Assembly (NCBI GenBank): GCA_022839625.1 | Contig: JALHJL010000047.1 | Location: 1-47,271, forward strand | Direction: 5' to 3' | Origin: Phycisphaerales bacterium | Lineage (GTDB): Bacteria; Planctomycetota; Phycisphaerae; UBA1845; Fen-1342 | Length of the DNA stretch: 47,271 bases | In this document: positions 1-9,950 of the stretch, piece by piece | How positions within the stretch are numbered: the stretch's first letter is position 1 | Layout of the letters: each line of letters starts with the position of its first letter | Made by a program: the position numbers and the translations under genes | Notes under the pieces: model-generated | Told to the model about the DNA's origin: nothing | Databases searched by the model: none | Seen by the model: the letters and a program-made list of their open reading frames with translations, nothing else

Positions 1-81
1 CTAGGCACGGACGCGCTTCGGCTGGGAAGCGGGCCCGGACGCGGCAACCTACGCCCGCCGGCCGCCGCAGCTCCGCACGCG

Positions 82-620
82 CGCTGGGCCATCGAGAACG
101 CGGGCTTCAACGAGTTGGTGACGCGCGGCAGCGCGGGTACAAGTTGCACCTGATTCTCGGGCAAAACAACCGCTTTGAAGCCCTGGCGATCCGGCCCTTG
201 AACGTCACTGAATGCGGCGTGGCGCGCGAACTCGTGGCCCGTGCGCGTTTGTGCGGCTACTTGTTGGGGGATGCACAGTACGACGATGAACAACAGTTGT
301 ATGGCGTTTGTGCAACACGCGGTCTGCAACTGATTGCCCCGCGTCAGTTGGGTTCGGCGCGCGGCCTGGGGCATCGGCGCCAGTGCGCCGCGCGGCTACG
401 GGGCATCGCGTTGTTGGAAAGCTCGCACACGGGGTTTGGTCCACGGCGCTTCCGGCTGCGGCGTGGAATCGAGCGCCTCTTCGGGCAATTGGTGAGCGTC
501 CCGTACGGTCTGTGCGCGCTACCTCCCTGGGTGCGGGGTCTGGAACGCGCCCGCCGGTGGGTAACCGCCAAACTGCTGCTGTTCAGCTTCCTTCGGCGGT
601 GCCGAAAACACGCCGGATGA
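82..620 (+). pseudogene. IS4/IS5-type DDE transposase remnant, frame-broken
   Basis: From 138 to the TGA at 618-620 one frame encodes the C-terminal part of a DDE transposase. It begins YKLHLILG, then has a GYLLGDAQYDDEQLY-like catalytic-strand segment, a QLIAPRQ...GLGHRRQ stretch, and a RRGIERLFGQL...LPPWVRGLERARRWVTAKLL tail; the IER glutamate would be the last catalytic acid. Just upstream, about 82-132, a different frame reads RWAIENAGFNELVTRG, which resembles the C-terminal part of another IS4-like transposase. The two pieces therefore do not form one open frame. Either a frameshift or a junction of two elements explains this. The element is truncated at the window edge, has no usable start codon (only an internal TTG at 144), and is almost certainly inactive. 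Exact IS family assignment is uncertain. Confidence 0.65.
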
Positions 621-769
621 TGCAAAAGCTTCGCGAGCCCTGGGCTTTGGTCTAACGCCGCTCCGCGGCTCGGCCGGTCGCCCCGCTTTTCCCGGAGGAA
701 CCTTGAAAGAGGGGAATGACTCCGTGCCCGTAGGCTTTCGCGGCAGCGCTGCGAGGGTCTCTCGCGATG

Positions 770-797
770 CCTGTACCCTCTTTCAACAGACTGTTAG
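770..797 (-). repeat. dispersed 28-bp repeat, copy 1
   Basis: On the minus strand this reads CTAACAGTCTGTTGAAAGAG followed by GGTACAGG. It matches a second copy at 36723-36750 at 20 of 28 positions. Both copies lie at or just past the stop codon of a minus-strand gene. The core CAGTC-GTTGAAA resembles terminal sequences often seen beside transposons (from memory), so this may be the end of the IS remnant to the left or a small non-autonomous element. Confidence 0.5.
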
Positions 798-1030
798 GCG
801 GGCTTCTGAGCCTCCGCAGGAGCGGCCTTTCCGGCTTCGGCGTCCTCGGTCTTCGCCTTCTTCTTACCGGCCTTCCCCTTGCGGTGGGCTATCTTCGGCA
901 GGCCCAAGACGCTCTGGTCAACGTCCCATCGCTCCTGGTCCTGTAGGCGTGCCACGCGCTCGGCTCGCGAGAGCACGTTGCGGTGCCGCTCCAGGGAGCT
1001 CTTGCCGCGCAGCGAACGATCAATCGACAT
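794..1030 (-). CDS. small basic protein, PVC-superphylum family
   Basis: A 78-residue lysine/arginine-rich protein. Its N-terminus (MSIDRSLRGKSSLERHRNVL, then SRAERVARLQDQERWD) and the SVLGLPKIAHRK segment match a family of small basic proteins known from Verrucomicrobia, Lentisphaerae and Chlamydiae (TIGR04137-like, from memory). The C-terminal third is a low-complexity Lys/Ala tail (about residues 50-78). I chose the ATG at 1030 because GGAG lies about 8 bases upstream on the minus strand; a GTG directly before it is less likely. No catalytic motif is present. The charge suggests nucleic-acid or ribosome binding, which is inference. It stands alone between transposase remnants, and a dispersed repeat overlaps its stop codon. 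Confidence 0.8.
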   Translation of the reverse strand: MSIDRSLRGKSSLERHRNVLSRAERVARLQDQERWDVDQSVLGLPKIAHRKGKAGKKKAKTEDAEAGKAAPAEAQKPA

Positions 1031-1167
1031 CACGGTTCTCCAATTCTCGAATCAATTAGTGTAGCATGATCGCCCCTCCTGGGCAACCGGCACCCTTGGG
1101 GAGCGCAATGGGACGGTCCGCGACGCTTCAGGCGGCCTTTGGGTAGGCGGGGCGGGCGTCCCAGTGG

Positions 1168-1338
1168 CGTCGCCACGTAGGTGGTCAACCGTGGCTGTGG
1201 CCGATGCGCCGTCGTCCCGTCGCCCGGCTGACACAACGTCAGCGCCCCCGTTTCATCCTCCCGCCAACGACTGCCGTATTCTCCGGGTTCTTCGCGGGTC
1301 TGCACCCGGCCCCCGTCTATCCCGATCGCCAGCAAGAC
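1168..1338 (-). pseudogene. ISKra4-like transposase fragment
   Basis: The minus strand encodes about 57 residues resembling the middle of ISKra4-family transposases: an IGIDGGRVQTREE segment, a WREDETGALTL segment about ten residues later, and TTYVAT near the end. The aspartate in DGGR would correspond to the region around a catalytic acid. Flanking residues in the frame are low-complexity Arg/Pro and do not look like protein. With no start and no remaining domains, this is a decayed fragment. The rest of the gap between 1031 and 1578 shows nothing recognisable. Family assignment is from motif memory only. Confidence 0.4.
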
Positions 1339-1578
1339 CGGCGGGTTGGCCGGCCCACCCGGACGCCGGCCGCGATGCGGTCGTCGATGCGCACTCCGTG
1401 AAGCGGGCGGGCGCCGCCGGCCTCGCGAACAAGACGCCGCGTGCAATCAAGTGCCGCCTGAGCCAAGTGACACCATCGCATTCCGCGTCAACTTCGGGTC
1501 GCCGGTCGTCCGCTGGCCCTCCGAGCACCGAACCGTAAAATGGCGGCGCCATCAGAGACCGAGTTCGGAGAGCGCATT

Positions 1579-3237
<1,659 letters not shown>

Positions 3238-3532
3238 CCCGGGCTCCTGCTCCGCGGCTCACGCGGGCGCGCCGGCGGTGGGAACGGAACCAGACGCCCC
3301 GGGGTTCGTAGCCGCCCACGTGCTGCCGCCTGGCGGCGCGCGATCGCGCGTCCGGCGAGAGTCAGATTCCGCCGATTTGCGCCACGCTACGCCTGTCCGG
3401 CGCGTTGAAGGCCAGCAGTCCGTTGCAGGAGCCGCGGGACTCACCCCGCGCGGATCGGCCGTACGTCACGGACGATGCATCGCGCATGCCGACCCCCTCG
3501 GCGGCGACCTCGATCACGCAACAAGGCGGAAG

Positions 3533-5587
3533 TCAGGCCGGCGCGGCGTTTGCACGAAGAGCGACGAGGTTGCCGTTGGCGGCGTCAGCCTCAACGCGGG
3601 CCGGCGGCGGCTCAAGTTGGAACTCTGGGACGATTTCCTTCAGCCGCCGGCGGGCGGTCTCGCGCGTCAAGCGGTCCGCGTCGGCGATGAGTCGGTCGAT
3701 GGCCGCGAGCAGCGTGTCCCAGTTTGCCGGGATGTTCTGCCAAATACCGATCTTGGGGTGCGCCGTCCGTGACACGCCCTCGCCATCGATGGCCAGCTCC
3801 TCGTAGAGCTTCTCGCCGGGGCGCACGCCGCTGAAGGTGACCTTGATGTCCACGTCGGGACGGAAGCCGGACAGCGTGATCATCTGGCGGGCCAGATCGA
3901 CGATCTTGACCGGCTCGCCCATGTCGAGCACAAAAATCTCGCCGCCCTGGCCCATCGACGCAGCCTGCAAGACGAGTTGCGAGGCTTCGGGGATGGTCAT
4001 GAAGAAACGGACCATCTCGGGGTGCGTGACGGTAACGGGGCCGCCGCGCGCGATCTGCTCCTTGAAGATCGGGATCACGCTGCCGCTGCTGCCAAGCACG
4101 TTCCCGAAGCGGACCGTAACGAACTGCGTGTCCGCGCGGGCGTCGAGCGCCTGAATGTACATCTCGGCCACGCGCTTCGAGCAGCCCATCACGCTCGTGG
4201 GGTTGACGGCCTTGTCCGTGGAAATGAAGACGAACTTCTCGCAGCCGAAACGGTTCGCAGCGTCCGCCAGCACCCGCGTACCGTAGATGTTGTTCTTGAT
4301 CGCCTCGCCGGGGTTCAGTTCCATCATCGGAACATGCTTGTGCGCGGCGGCGTGGAACAAGGCGGTGGGCCGGTGTTGCTCCAGAATCGCCTCGACCCGG
4401 ATGCGGTCGGCGACGTCGCCGATGTACGGCGCAACGTCGATCTGCGGAAACGCCCGGCGGAGCTCCATGTCGATCGGAAACAGACCGGGCTCGGCCCGCT
4501 CGAAGAGGATCAGCCGGCGCGGCGAGAAGCGCGCGATCTGGCGGCACATCTCGGACCCGATGGAGCCGCCCGCGCCGGTGACCATGACCACCCGATCGTG
4601 GATGAACTTCCCGATCTCGTCTTCGTCCAGCGTGACCGGTGCCCGGCCGAGCAGGTCGTTGATGTCGACGTCGCGGATCTCCTTGACGGACGCACGGCCG
4701 GCGATCAGGTCCGCCAGCGCCGGCAAGGTCTTGAAGCGCAGATTGGTGCCCTGGCACATCTCCACCACGCGCCGCAAGCGGGCGCGCGCCGCCGACGGAA
4801 TCGCGATCAGGATCTCGTCGACGCCCTGCTCGTCGCAGACGCGCTTGATGTCCTGGATTGGCCCGAGCACGTCGAAGCCGTGGATCTGTGCCCCCCACTT
4901 GCTTTCGTCATCGTCCAGGAACCCGACGACGCGGTAGCGCAGCACCGGCATCCGCAGAATCTCGCGCACCACGTTCTCGCCGGCGTTTCCCGCGCCGAGG
5001 ATCAGCAGCTTGGGCATTACGCCGTCCGCAGCGGGCCGGACCTCTTCATGGTAGAGTCGTACGGCCAGGCGCGCGCCACAGACCAGCGCGATCGTGCCCG
5101 CAAAATCGAGGACGAAGACCGAGTCCGGGAACTTGTCGCCGAAGGGCTCGATCGGCAGGCCGAAGCCGCGCGCGTTTTGCAGGCCGTAATAGAGGACAAA
5201 CACCCCGACGAAGCCCCACCACGCTCCCCGCGCGACCGCGAACACGTCGCGCAAGCTCACGTATCGCCACGAGGCCCGGTGCAGCCCGAGCAGGACGAAT
5301 ACCATCAGCTTGATCGCCACCACGGGAACCAGCAGGGGCAGGAAGAACTCGGTCAGCCAGTCGAACGTCCCGCTCTTGGGCGGTGCGACCTGGGTCACCA
5401 ACGACTTGATCCAGAGGACCGGTCGGGCCAGCGTGGGCGACGCGCGGAAGTTGTACGCCAATCCGAACGCCAGAAACCAGGCGGCTACGAACAGCAGCCC
5501 ATGCGAGACCACGCTGAACAGGACACGTTGTCGCCGTGTCCACTCAGTCCAGGCCCCGTGCTGTGACGTTGCTTCTCCTGCGCCCAT
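3533..5587 (-). CDS. membrane nucleoside-diphosphate-sugar epimerase/dehydratase (CapD/WbpM type)
   Basis: A 684-residue polysaccharide-biosynthesis protein of the WbpM/PglF/CapD family, which carries out NAD-dependent 4,6-dehydration or epimerisation of UDP-HexNAc at the inner membrane. Four hydrophobic segments occupy about residues 22-45, 70-95, 110-135 and 155-175. A first Rossmann-like domain starts at LLILGAGNAGENV (about 198). The catalytic SDR domain starts at VMVTGAGGSIGSE (about 333-345), with STDKAVNPTSVMGCSKR at about 453-469. A Met-x3-Lys replaces the usual Tyr-x3-Lys of SDR enzymes, as is typical of WbpM-like dehydratases. The start is ATG with AGGGAG just upstream. It lies about 100 bp downstream of a secreted-protein gene on the same strand. 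Substrate is not determinable; a role in O-antigen, capsule or glycan sugar synthesis is inferred. Confidence 0.93.
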   Translation of the reverse strand: MGAGEATSQHGAWTEWTRRQRVLFSVVSHGLLFVAAWFLAFGLAYNFRASPTLARPVLWIKSLVTQVAPPKSGTFDWLTEFFLPLLVPVVAIKLMVFVLLGLHRASWRYVSLRDVFAVARGAWWGFVGVFVLYYGLQNARGFGLPIEPFGDKFPDSVFVLDFAGTIALVCGARLAVRLYHEEVRPAADGVMPKLLILGAGNAGENVVREILRMPVLRYRVVGFLDDDESKWGAQIHGFDVLGPIQDIKRVCDEQGVDEILIAIPSAARARLRRVVEMCQGTNLRFKTLPALADLIAGRASVKEIRDVDINDLLGRAPVTLDEDEIGKFIHDRVVMVTGAGGSIGSEMCRQIARFSPRRLILFERAEPGLFPIDMELRRAFPQIDVAPYIGDVADRIRVEAILEQHRPTALFHAAAHKHVPMMELNPGEAIKNNIYGTRVLADAANRFGCEKFVFISTDKAVNPTSVMGCSKRVAEMYIQALDARADTQFVTVRFGNVLGSSGSVIPIFKEQIARGGPVTVTHPEMVRFFMTIPEASQLVLQAASMGQGGEIFVLDMGEPVKIVDLARQMITLSGFRPDVDIKVTFSGVRPGEKLYEELAIDGEGVSRTAHPKIGIWQNIPANWDTLLAAIDRLIADADRLTRETARRRLKEIVPEFQLEPPPARVEADAANGNLVALRANAAPA

Positions 5588-5690
5588 GACTCCCTTAGTA
5601 ACCCGGCGCGATCGTGCTCCGCGAGCCGTTGCCGGCTCGGCGCTACGCCCGAGCTGTCGATCATCCCTCGCGGCGGCGTTGTAAGCGTCC

Positions 5691-6836
5691 TCACTGCAAC
5701 GCGGCCCGCAGACCCGCCACGTACACTTGCAGGGCCTCGGCCTCTTCGGGGGTCGAAGCGCGGGCCAACTCCTCCACCCGGGTCAGCGCGGTGCGCGCCG
5801 GGCCGGATTCGCCCAAACGCCAGGCGCAGTAGGCTTCCAGCGCGTACGCCAGGACGGAATCCGGGTTAAAGGTGCCGGTCCGCGCGTAGCGGCGCATTTG
5901 CGCCGCCAGGAAGGCGGACCGCTCGCCCTCCGCGGTCGCGTCCCCGAAGAACGAATCAAGCGCCGCTCCGTCTTCCAGAAGCAGCCGCGGCTCGCGGCGC
6001 AGCGCCTCGACGAGATTGCTCGCAGCCAGCAGCGGCCGGTCCTGCTCCAGCGCCGCGTGTACGGACAAGAGCACCGGCAGGGCGGCGTGCCCATCCAGAT
6101 CAGATGCCATTCTCAGGCGGCGCAGGGCCGCTGCCAGCTTGTCGGAACAGTCCAGGCACTTCTCGAAGTACCCCGTCCGCGGGTCGCGCTGCTCGATGGT
6201 CCCTTGCTTGAAGAGGGTCAGGCCCTCGCGCTGGGCGCGCAGTGCCACGTCGTCCGTCCGGGCATCCAACCGCTCCGGAGCACTCGGTAGCAAGGACAGG
6301 GGCTCGGCCGACCGCGCCGGAATCAACCCTAGCAGATCGTGAAAACGCTCCGTGCGCGGGCGGGGTGTGTACGCACTGGCCGTCAACGTGGGCAGGCCTC
6401 GGGGCGCAACGGTGGGTACCGGCAAAGCCAGGCTGGTTGCGGCGTTCATTCCGGTGATGAAACCGATCTCCTCATGGCGGCTTCGGAACGCGCCGGTCAT
6501 GACGTCAAAGAACTTGCTCTGTGGAAACGCCGCCGAGTCCTCCATGAGCCCCGTTTGCCCGTAGGTCAACCCGCGTCCGTACCGATAGTCCCGCATGCTT
6601 GCCCGTGAGGGCAGCATGCGCTGCGTGAGCAACGCGACGTTGGACTCACGCGCGGCCGCCAGCGGCTGCGCGGCCTGACGAGTGTAGGTGCCGCCGAGCA
6701 GCGCCGATGGCGCGTTCGTCGTCGGCCGGTCCACCAGACCCTCCAGCTTCCGCGCATATTGGGACACGGCGGCGGGCACCGGCATGCCGATCAGGATCAG
6801 GCCCGCACCGCACAGAAATAACCGCCGCGAATTCAT
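5691..6836 (-). CDS. secreted protein of unknown function
   Basis: A 381-residue protein with a clear signal peptide: MNSRR, a hydrophobic core LFLCGAGLILIGMPVPA, then AVSQ. The ATG at 6836 is preceded by GGGAAG at good spacing, so this start is preferred; the frame stays open upstream to 7319, but that extension is Arg/Pro/Ser-rich and unlike protein. The middle (about 40-200) contains no motif I recognise, apart from repeated Tyr/Arg/Gly segments. The C-terminal half is alanine/leucine-rich and predicted helical, with a lone CLDC at about 245; ALPVLLSVHAALEQ and AYALEAYCAWRLGESGPA look like degenerate TPR-type helices. It may be co-transcribed with the downstream dehydratase gene. Function unknown; I do not assign one. 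Confidence 0.75.
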   Translation of the reverse strand: MNSRRLFLCGAGLILIGMPVPAAVSQYARKLEGLVDRPTTNAPSALLGGTYTRQAAQPLAAARESNVALLTQRMLPSRASMRDYRYGRGLTYGQTGLMEDSAAFPQSKFFDVMTGAFRSRHEEIGFITGMNAATSLALPVPTVAPRGLPTLTASAYTPRPRTERFHDLLGLIPARSAEPLSLLPSAPERLDARTDDVALRAQREGLTLFKQGTIEQRDPRTGYFEKCLDCSDKLAAALRRLRMASDLDGHAALPVLLSVHAALEQDRPLLAASNLVEALRREPRLLLEDGAALDSFFGDATAEGERSAFLAAQMRRYARTGTFNPDSVLAYALEAYCAWRLGESGPARTALTRVEELARASTPEEAEALQVYVAGLRAALQ

Positions 6837-6876
6837 GGCAACTTCCCTGGCTCGCCGGGCCAAACCACGACCAGCT

Positions 6877-6885
6877 ATACTAGCA
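6877..6885 (-). promoter_or_regulatory. possible extended -10 element upstream of the secreted-protein gene
   Basis: On the minus strand TGCTAGTAT resembles an extended sigma-70 -10 element (TG-N-TAGTAT), about 40 bases upstream of the ATG at 6836. I see no clear -35 box. The rest of the roughly 500-base gap between 6837 and 7283 has no recognisable gene. Confidence 0.3.
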
Positions 6886-7283
6886 TCGGCTTGCCGCTCG
6901 GTGTAGCTGCGGGGGTACGAACTGGCCGCTGCCGAATTGTCGGCCGCGCTCCGCTTCCTGTCTATCGGACGCAAACCACGCCAGTCTCGCCAGCAACTCC
7001 GCGACGCACGCTGACGCGCTCCCGGTTCACTCGATTCTACGGCGGCGAACGACTCCGGGTCGCGCGAAGACCTGAAAGCACGGGAAACGGGCACGAGGTT
7101 GAGCCCGGGATCGGTTTCGGGCCGTGTGACAACGCCGTCCACCGCGGGGTCCGCCGGCGTCATTGGACGCGGTCGAGCGAGCGTATTCTCATGGGCGACC
7201 TTCGCCCGATCATCCGATAATTGTTGTCCCGGAGGTGGATAAAAGGCGATAGCACAATCGGCGGAGGTTCTGAGATTCGCCAC

Positions 7284-7312
7284 TTGCATTATCGCGCGAC
7301 CGGCTGTATTAT
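7284..7312 (+). promoter_or_regulatory. sigma-70-like promoter of feoAB with direct repeat
   Basis: TTGCAT (7284-7289) and TATTAT (7307-7312) are separated by 17 bases, with TG directly before the -10 box. This is the best promoter match in the window and sits about 60 bases before feoA. Two near-identical 9-mers, TGCATTATC (7285) and TGTATTATC (7305), overlap the -35 and -10 boxes with a 20-base period, about two helical turns. Such placement could suit a repressor such as an iron-responsive regulator, but that is inference; no standard Fur palindrome is visible. Confidence 0.6.
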
Positions 7313-7372
7313 CAATCAAACCGCCGCCGGGTGCATCAACATACCCCTCGGGTGCGGTCGATGGAGACGGTG

Positions 7373-7597
7373 ATGCCCCTTGATACTGCCCCGGTTCGAA
7401 AGATGCTTCGCATAACCGGCGTGAGCGCCAGTGATCCCCTCACGTACCGGCTCATGGAGATGGGACTCATCGAGGGCAGGCAGGTCCAAGTTTTGCGCCG
7501 CGCACCTTGGGGCGACCCGATGCACCTGCGGGTGGGCGACTACGAGCTTTCGCTACGCGCAACCGAGGCCGCACTGATCGACGTCGCGGCCGAGTGA
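7373..7597 (+). CDS. feoA: FeoA-domain ferrous iron transport protein
   Basis: A 74-residue cytosolic SH3-like FeoA protein. It has the family pattern VRKMLRITGVSASDPLTYRL, MEMGLIEGRQVQVLRRAPWGDPM, and LSLRATEAALIDV at the end. FeoA is a small partner of the FeoB iron transporter. I chose ATG 7373 because GGAG lies six bases upstream; in-frame GTG 7331 and ATG 7361 would add 14 or 4 residues with no better ribosome site. The TGA overlaps the GTG of feoB by four bases (GTGA), which implies translational coupling. Transcription probably starts from the promoter at 7284-7312. Confidence 0.93.
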   Translation: MPLDTAPVRKMLRITGVSASDPLTYRLMEMGLIEGRQVQVLRRAPWGDPMHLRVGDYELSLRATEAALIDVAAE

Positions 7598-9828
7598 GCT
7601 CCGGCCTGGTGCATCCGTCTGCAAGTGGCTCCACGACGAACATCTCCGCCGGGCCGGCTGCCACGCCGGAGCACGGCCCAAACGCCGCCGCACCTGCGAG
7701 TTCCGAGTCGGCGGCGATCGCCCTCGTCGGCAACCCGAACGTCGGCAAGACCGCGCTCTTCAACGCGCTTACCGGCTATCGGCGGCATGTCGCGAACTAC
7801 CCGGGCGTAAGCGTTGACCTCGCGCGCGGACCGGTGCGCGGCGCGAGCCGGACGCTCGAGGTCCTCGACTTGCCGGGGACGTACAGCCTCACGCCGGCTT
7901 CGCCTGACGAGGCGATCGTGTGCGACGTGCTCTGCGGCCATGCGCCGCCGCGCCCGGCCGCGATTCTGGCCATTGTCGACGCGACCAATCTCCCGCGGAA
8001 CCTGTATCTCCTGAGCCAGGTCCTGGAGGTCGGCCTTCCGGCTGTAATTGCGCTGAACATGATCGATGCGGCGCGTGCCCGCGGCATTGAGGTGGACGCC
8101 CGGCTGCTGGCGGAGCGGCTCGGGCTGCCCGTCGTGCCGGTGATCGCCACGCAGCCCGAGACGGTCGCCCCGTTGGTGCCGGTCCTCGAATCGGCGCTGC
8201 GGGCGGCACCGCCCGCCACACGCGTGCCCCTACCCGACGCACTGGCGCGCGCCACAAGCGCCCTGGTTGCCAGCGCGCCGGCGCCGCTGCAACCGGCCAA
8301 GGCCCTGCGCGTCCTGGCAGACCCGGACGGACACTCGGAGAAGCAGTTCTTTAAGCTGGGCGGCGATCGATGCGTGCTGGCCGAGGCGCGCGAGGCGCTG
8401 CGGGCCGCGGGCATCGACCCCGGACCGGCGGAAGTCCGCGCACGCTATGCGTGGATCGACCGGATTCTCGACGGAGTGGTCATCCGCAATCTGCCGCCGG
8501 GAGACACGTGGTCGGACCGGATCGACCGCTTGCTCACGCACCGCGTGGCGGGCGTCGCCGCGTTGGCAGCCCTCCTTTACGCGGCGTTCTACACGATCTA
8601 CGCGGGGGCCCAACCGCTGATGGATGCGATCGACGGGGGCGTTGGCTGGTTGGGGCTGCGCATCGGCGAGTTGCTGCCCGCGGGCGCGTTGCGGAGCCTC
8701 GTCGCCGAGGGCGTGCTCGGCGGAGTCGGGGGGGTGCTGGCGTTCCTGCCTCAGATTCTGACGCTGTTCGCGTTGATCGCGATTCTGGAGGACTGCGGGT
8801 ACATGGCCCGCGCCGCGTTCATGGTCGATCGGCTGATGCGACCGCTGGGTCTGAGCGGCCGGGCGTTCATCCCGCTGCTGTCCTCGTTTGCCTGCGCTGT
8901 GCCGGCCATCATGGGAGCGCGGGCCATCGGGGACCGGCGCGAACGATTTATCACGATCCTGATCGCGCCGTTTATGAGCTGCTCGGCGCGGCTGCCGGTG
9001 TACACGCTTCTGATCGGCGCGCTCGTGCCGGCCCATGCGTGGCTGGGTGGGTGGGTGCGGCTGGACGCGCTCGTGATGCTGGGGATGTACCTGGTGGGGG
9101 TGGTGTTCGCGATCCCCATCGCGTTGCTGCTCAGGAAGACGGCGTTTGCCGGGCCGTCGACGGGTTTCGTCCTCGAACTGCCGGGCTACAAGTGGCCGCG
9201 CCTGCGCACGGTGTTGCAGCGCATGTACCTGGCGGGCTGGAGCTTCGTCGTTCGGGCCGGCACGGTGATCCTGGCGGTCAACATCGTGGTCTGGGCCCTG
9301 GGCTACTTCCCGCGCAGCGCGGACGCGCGCGCGGCCCTGGAGCAACAACAGCAGGCCGCGGGCTGGGACGACGCGTCGTTCGAGTCGCAACTGGCCGGCG
9401 CGTACTTGCGCGAAAGCTACCTCGGCCGGCTCGGCCGCGTGATCGAGCCGGCGATCGAGCCGCTCGGCTGGGACTGGCGCATCGGTATCGGGGTCCTCAG
9501 CTCGTTTCCGGCACGCGAGGTGGTCATTGCGACGTTGGGCACGATCAGCAACCTCGGCGAGGAGACTGACGCCCGCTCGCCCTCGCTCCGCAGCGCGATC
9601 CAAGCGATGACTTGGGAAGACACCGGCAAACCACTGTTCACGCTGCCGGTGGCACTGTCGCTGATGGTCTTCTTCGCCCTCTGCGCCCAGTGCGTCAGCA
9701 CGCTGGTGGTGATCGGCCGCGAGACGCACTCCTGGATGTGGCCGTGCGCGTCGTTCGTCGGAATGACGACGCTCGCCTACCTGGTTGCCTGGGGCACGTC
9801 GGCCGCGGGGCGCGCGCTCGGTCTGTGA
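7594..9828 (+). CDS. feoB: Fe(II) transporter FeoB
   Basis: A 744-residue inner-membrane ferrous iron transporter with an N-terminal G domain. G1 is GNPNVGKT (46-53), the switch region YPGVSVD is near 68, G3 is DLPGTYSL (about 92) and G4 is NMID (155-158). An approximately 30-residue Ser/Ala/Pro-rich leader precedes the G domain. The membrane part begins at about residue 320 and contains the two gate repeats, including GVLAFLPQI, LEDCGYMARAAFMVDR and SSFACAVPAIMGAR; the conserved cysteine is present. The GTG start overlaps the feoA stop; no strong Shine-Dalgarno site is seen, so coupling to feoA is likely. A region of about 40 residues with a Gln run (EQQQQAAG) precedes the last helices. The gene appears complete and functional. 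Confidence 0.97.
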   Translation: MSSGLVHPSASGSTTNISAGPAATPEHGPNAAAPASSESAAIALVGNPNVGKTALFNALTGYRRHVANYPGVSVDLARGPVRGASRTLEVLDLPGTYSLTPASPDEAIVCDVLCGHAPPRPAAILAIVDATNLPRNLYLLSQVLEVGLPAVIALNMIDAARARGIEVDARLLAERLGLPVVPVIATQPETVAPLVPVLESALRAAPPATRVPLPDALARATSALVASAPAPLQPAKALRVLADPDGHSEKQFFKLGGDRCVLAEAREALRAAGIDPGPAEVRARYAWIDRILDGVVIRNLPPGDTWSDRIDRLLTHRVAGVAALAALLYAAFYTIYAGAQPLMDAIDGGVGWLGLRIGELLPAGALRSLVAEGVLGGVGGVLAFLPQILTLFALIAILEDCGYMARAAFMVDRLMRPLGLSGRAFIPLLSSFACAVPAIMGARAIGDRRERFITILIAPFMSCSARLPVYTLLIGALVPAHAWLGGWVRLDALVMLGMYLVGVVFAIPIALLLRKTAFAGPSTGFVLELPGYKWPRLRTVLQRMYLAGWSFVVRAGTVILAVNIVVWALGYFPRSADARAALEQQQQAAGWDDASFESQLAGAYLRESYLGRLGRVIEPAIEPLGWDWRIGIGVLSSFPAREVVIATLGTISNLGEETDARSPSLRSAIQAMTWEDTGKPLFTLPVALSLMVFFALCAQCVSTLVVIGRETHSWMWPCASFVGMTTLAYLVAWGTSAAGRALGL

Positions 9829-9950
9829 GGGTACGCCGCCGGACCGCGCGGCTTGGGCTGCTGGCGGGCGGCAGCTAGAATGCCGCCGGACGGTGGGCGC
9901 TGCCGCGGGCAAGCGGGGCAGCCCGCCGTCCGGTCTGTGCGTGCCGGCAA

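Noticed and set aside
3977..5566. Long open frame opposite the membrane dehydratase gene
   Set aside because: It is a GC-driven antisense frame; residues are Arg/Asp/His-rich with no domain, while the other strand encodes a complete dehydratase. The same holds for frames opposite feoB, the Gfo/Idh/MocA gene and ThuA-DUF1080.
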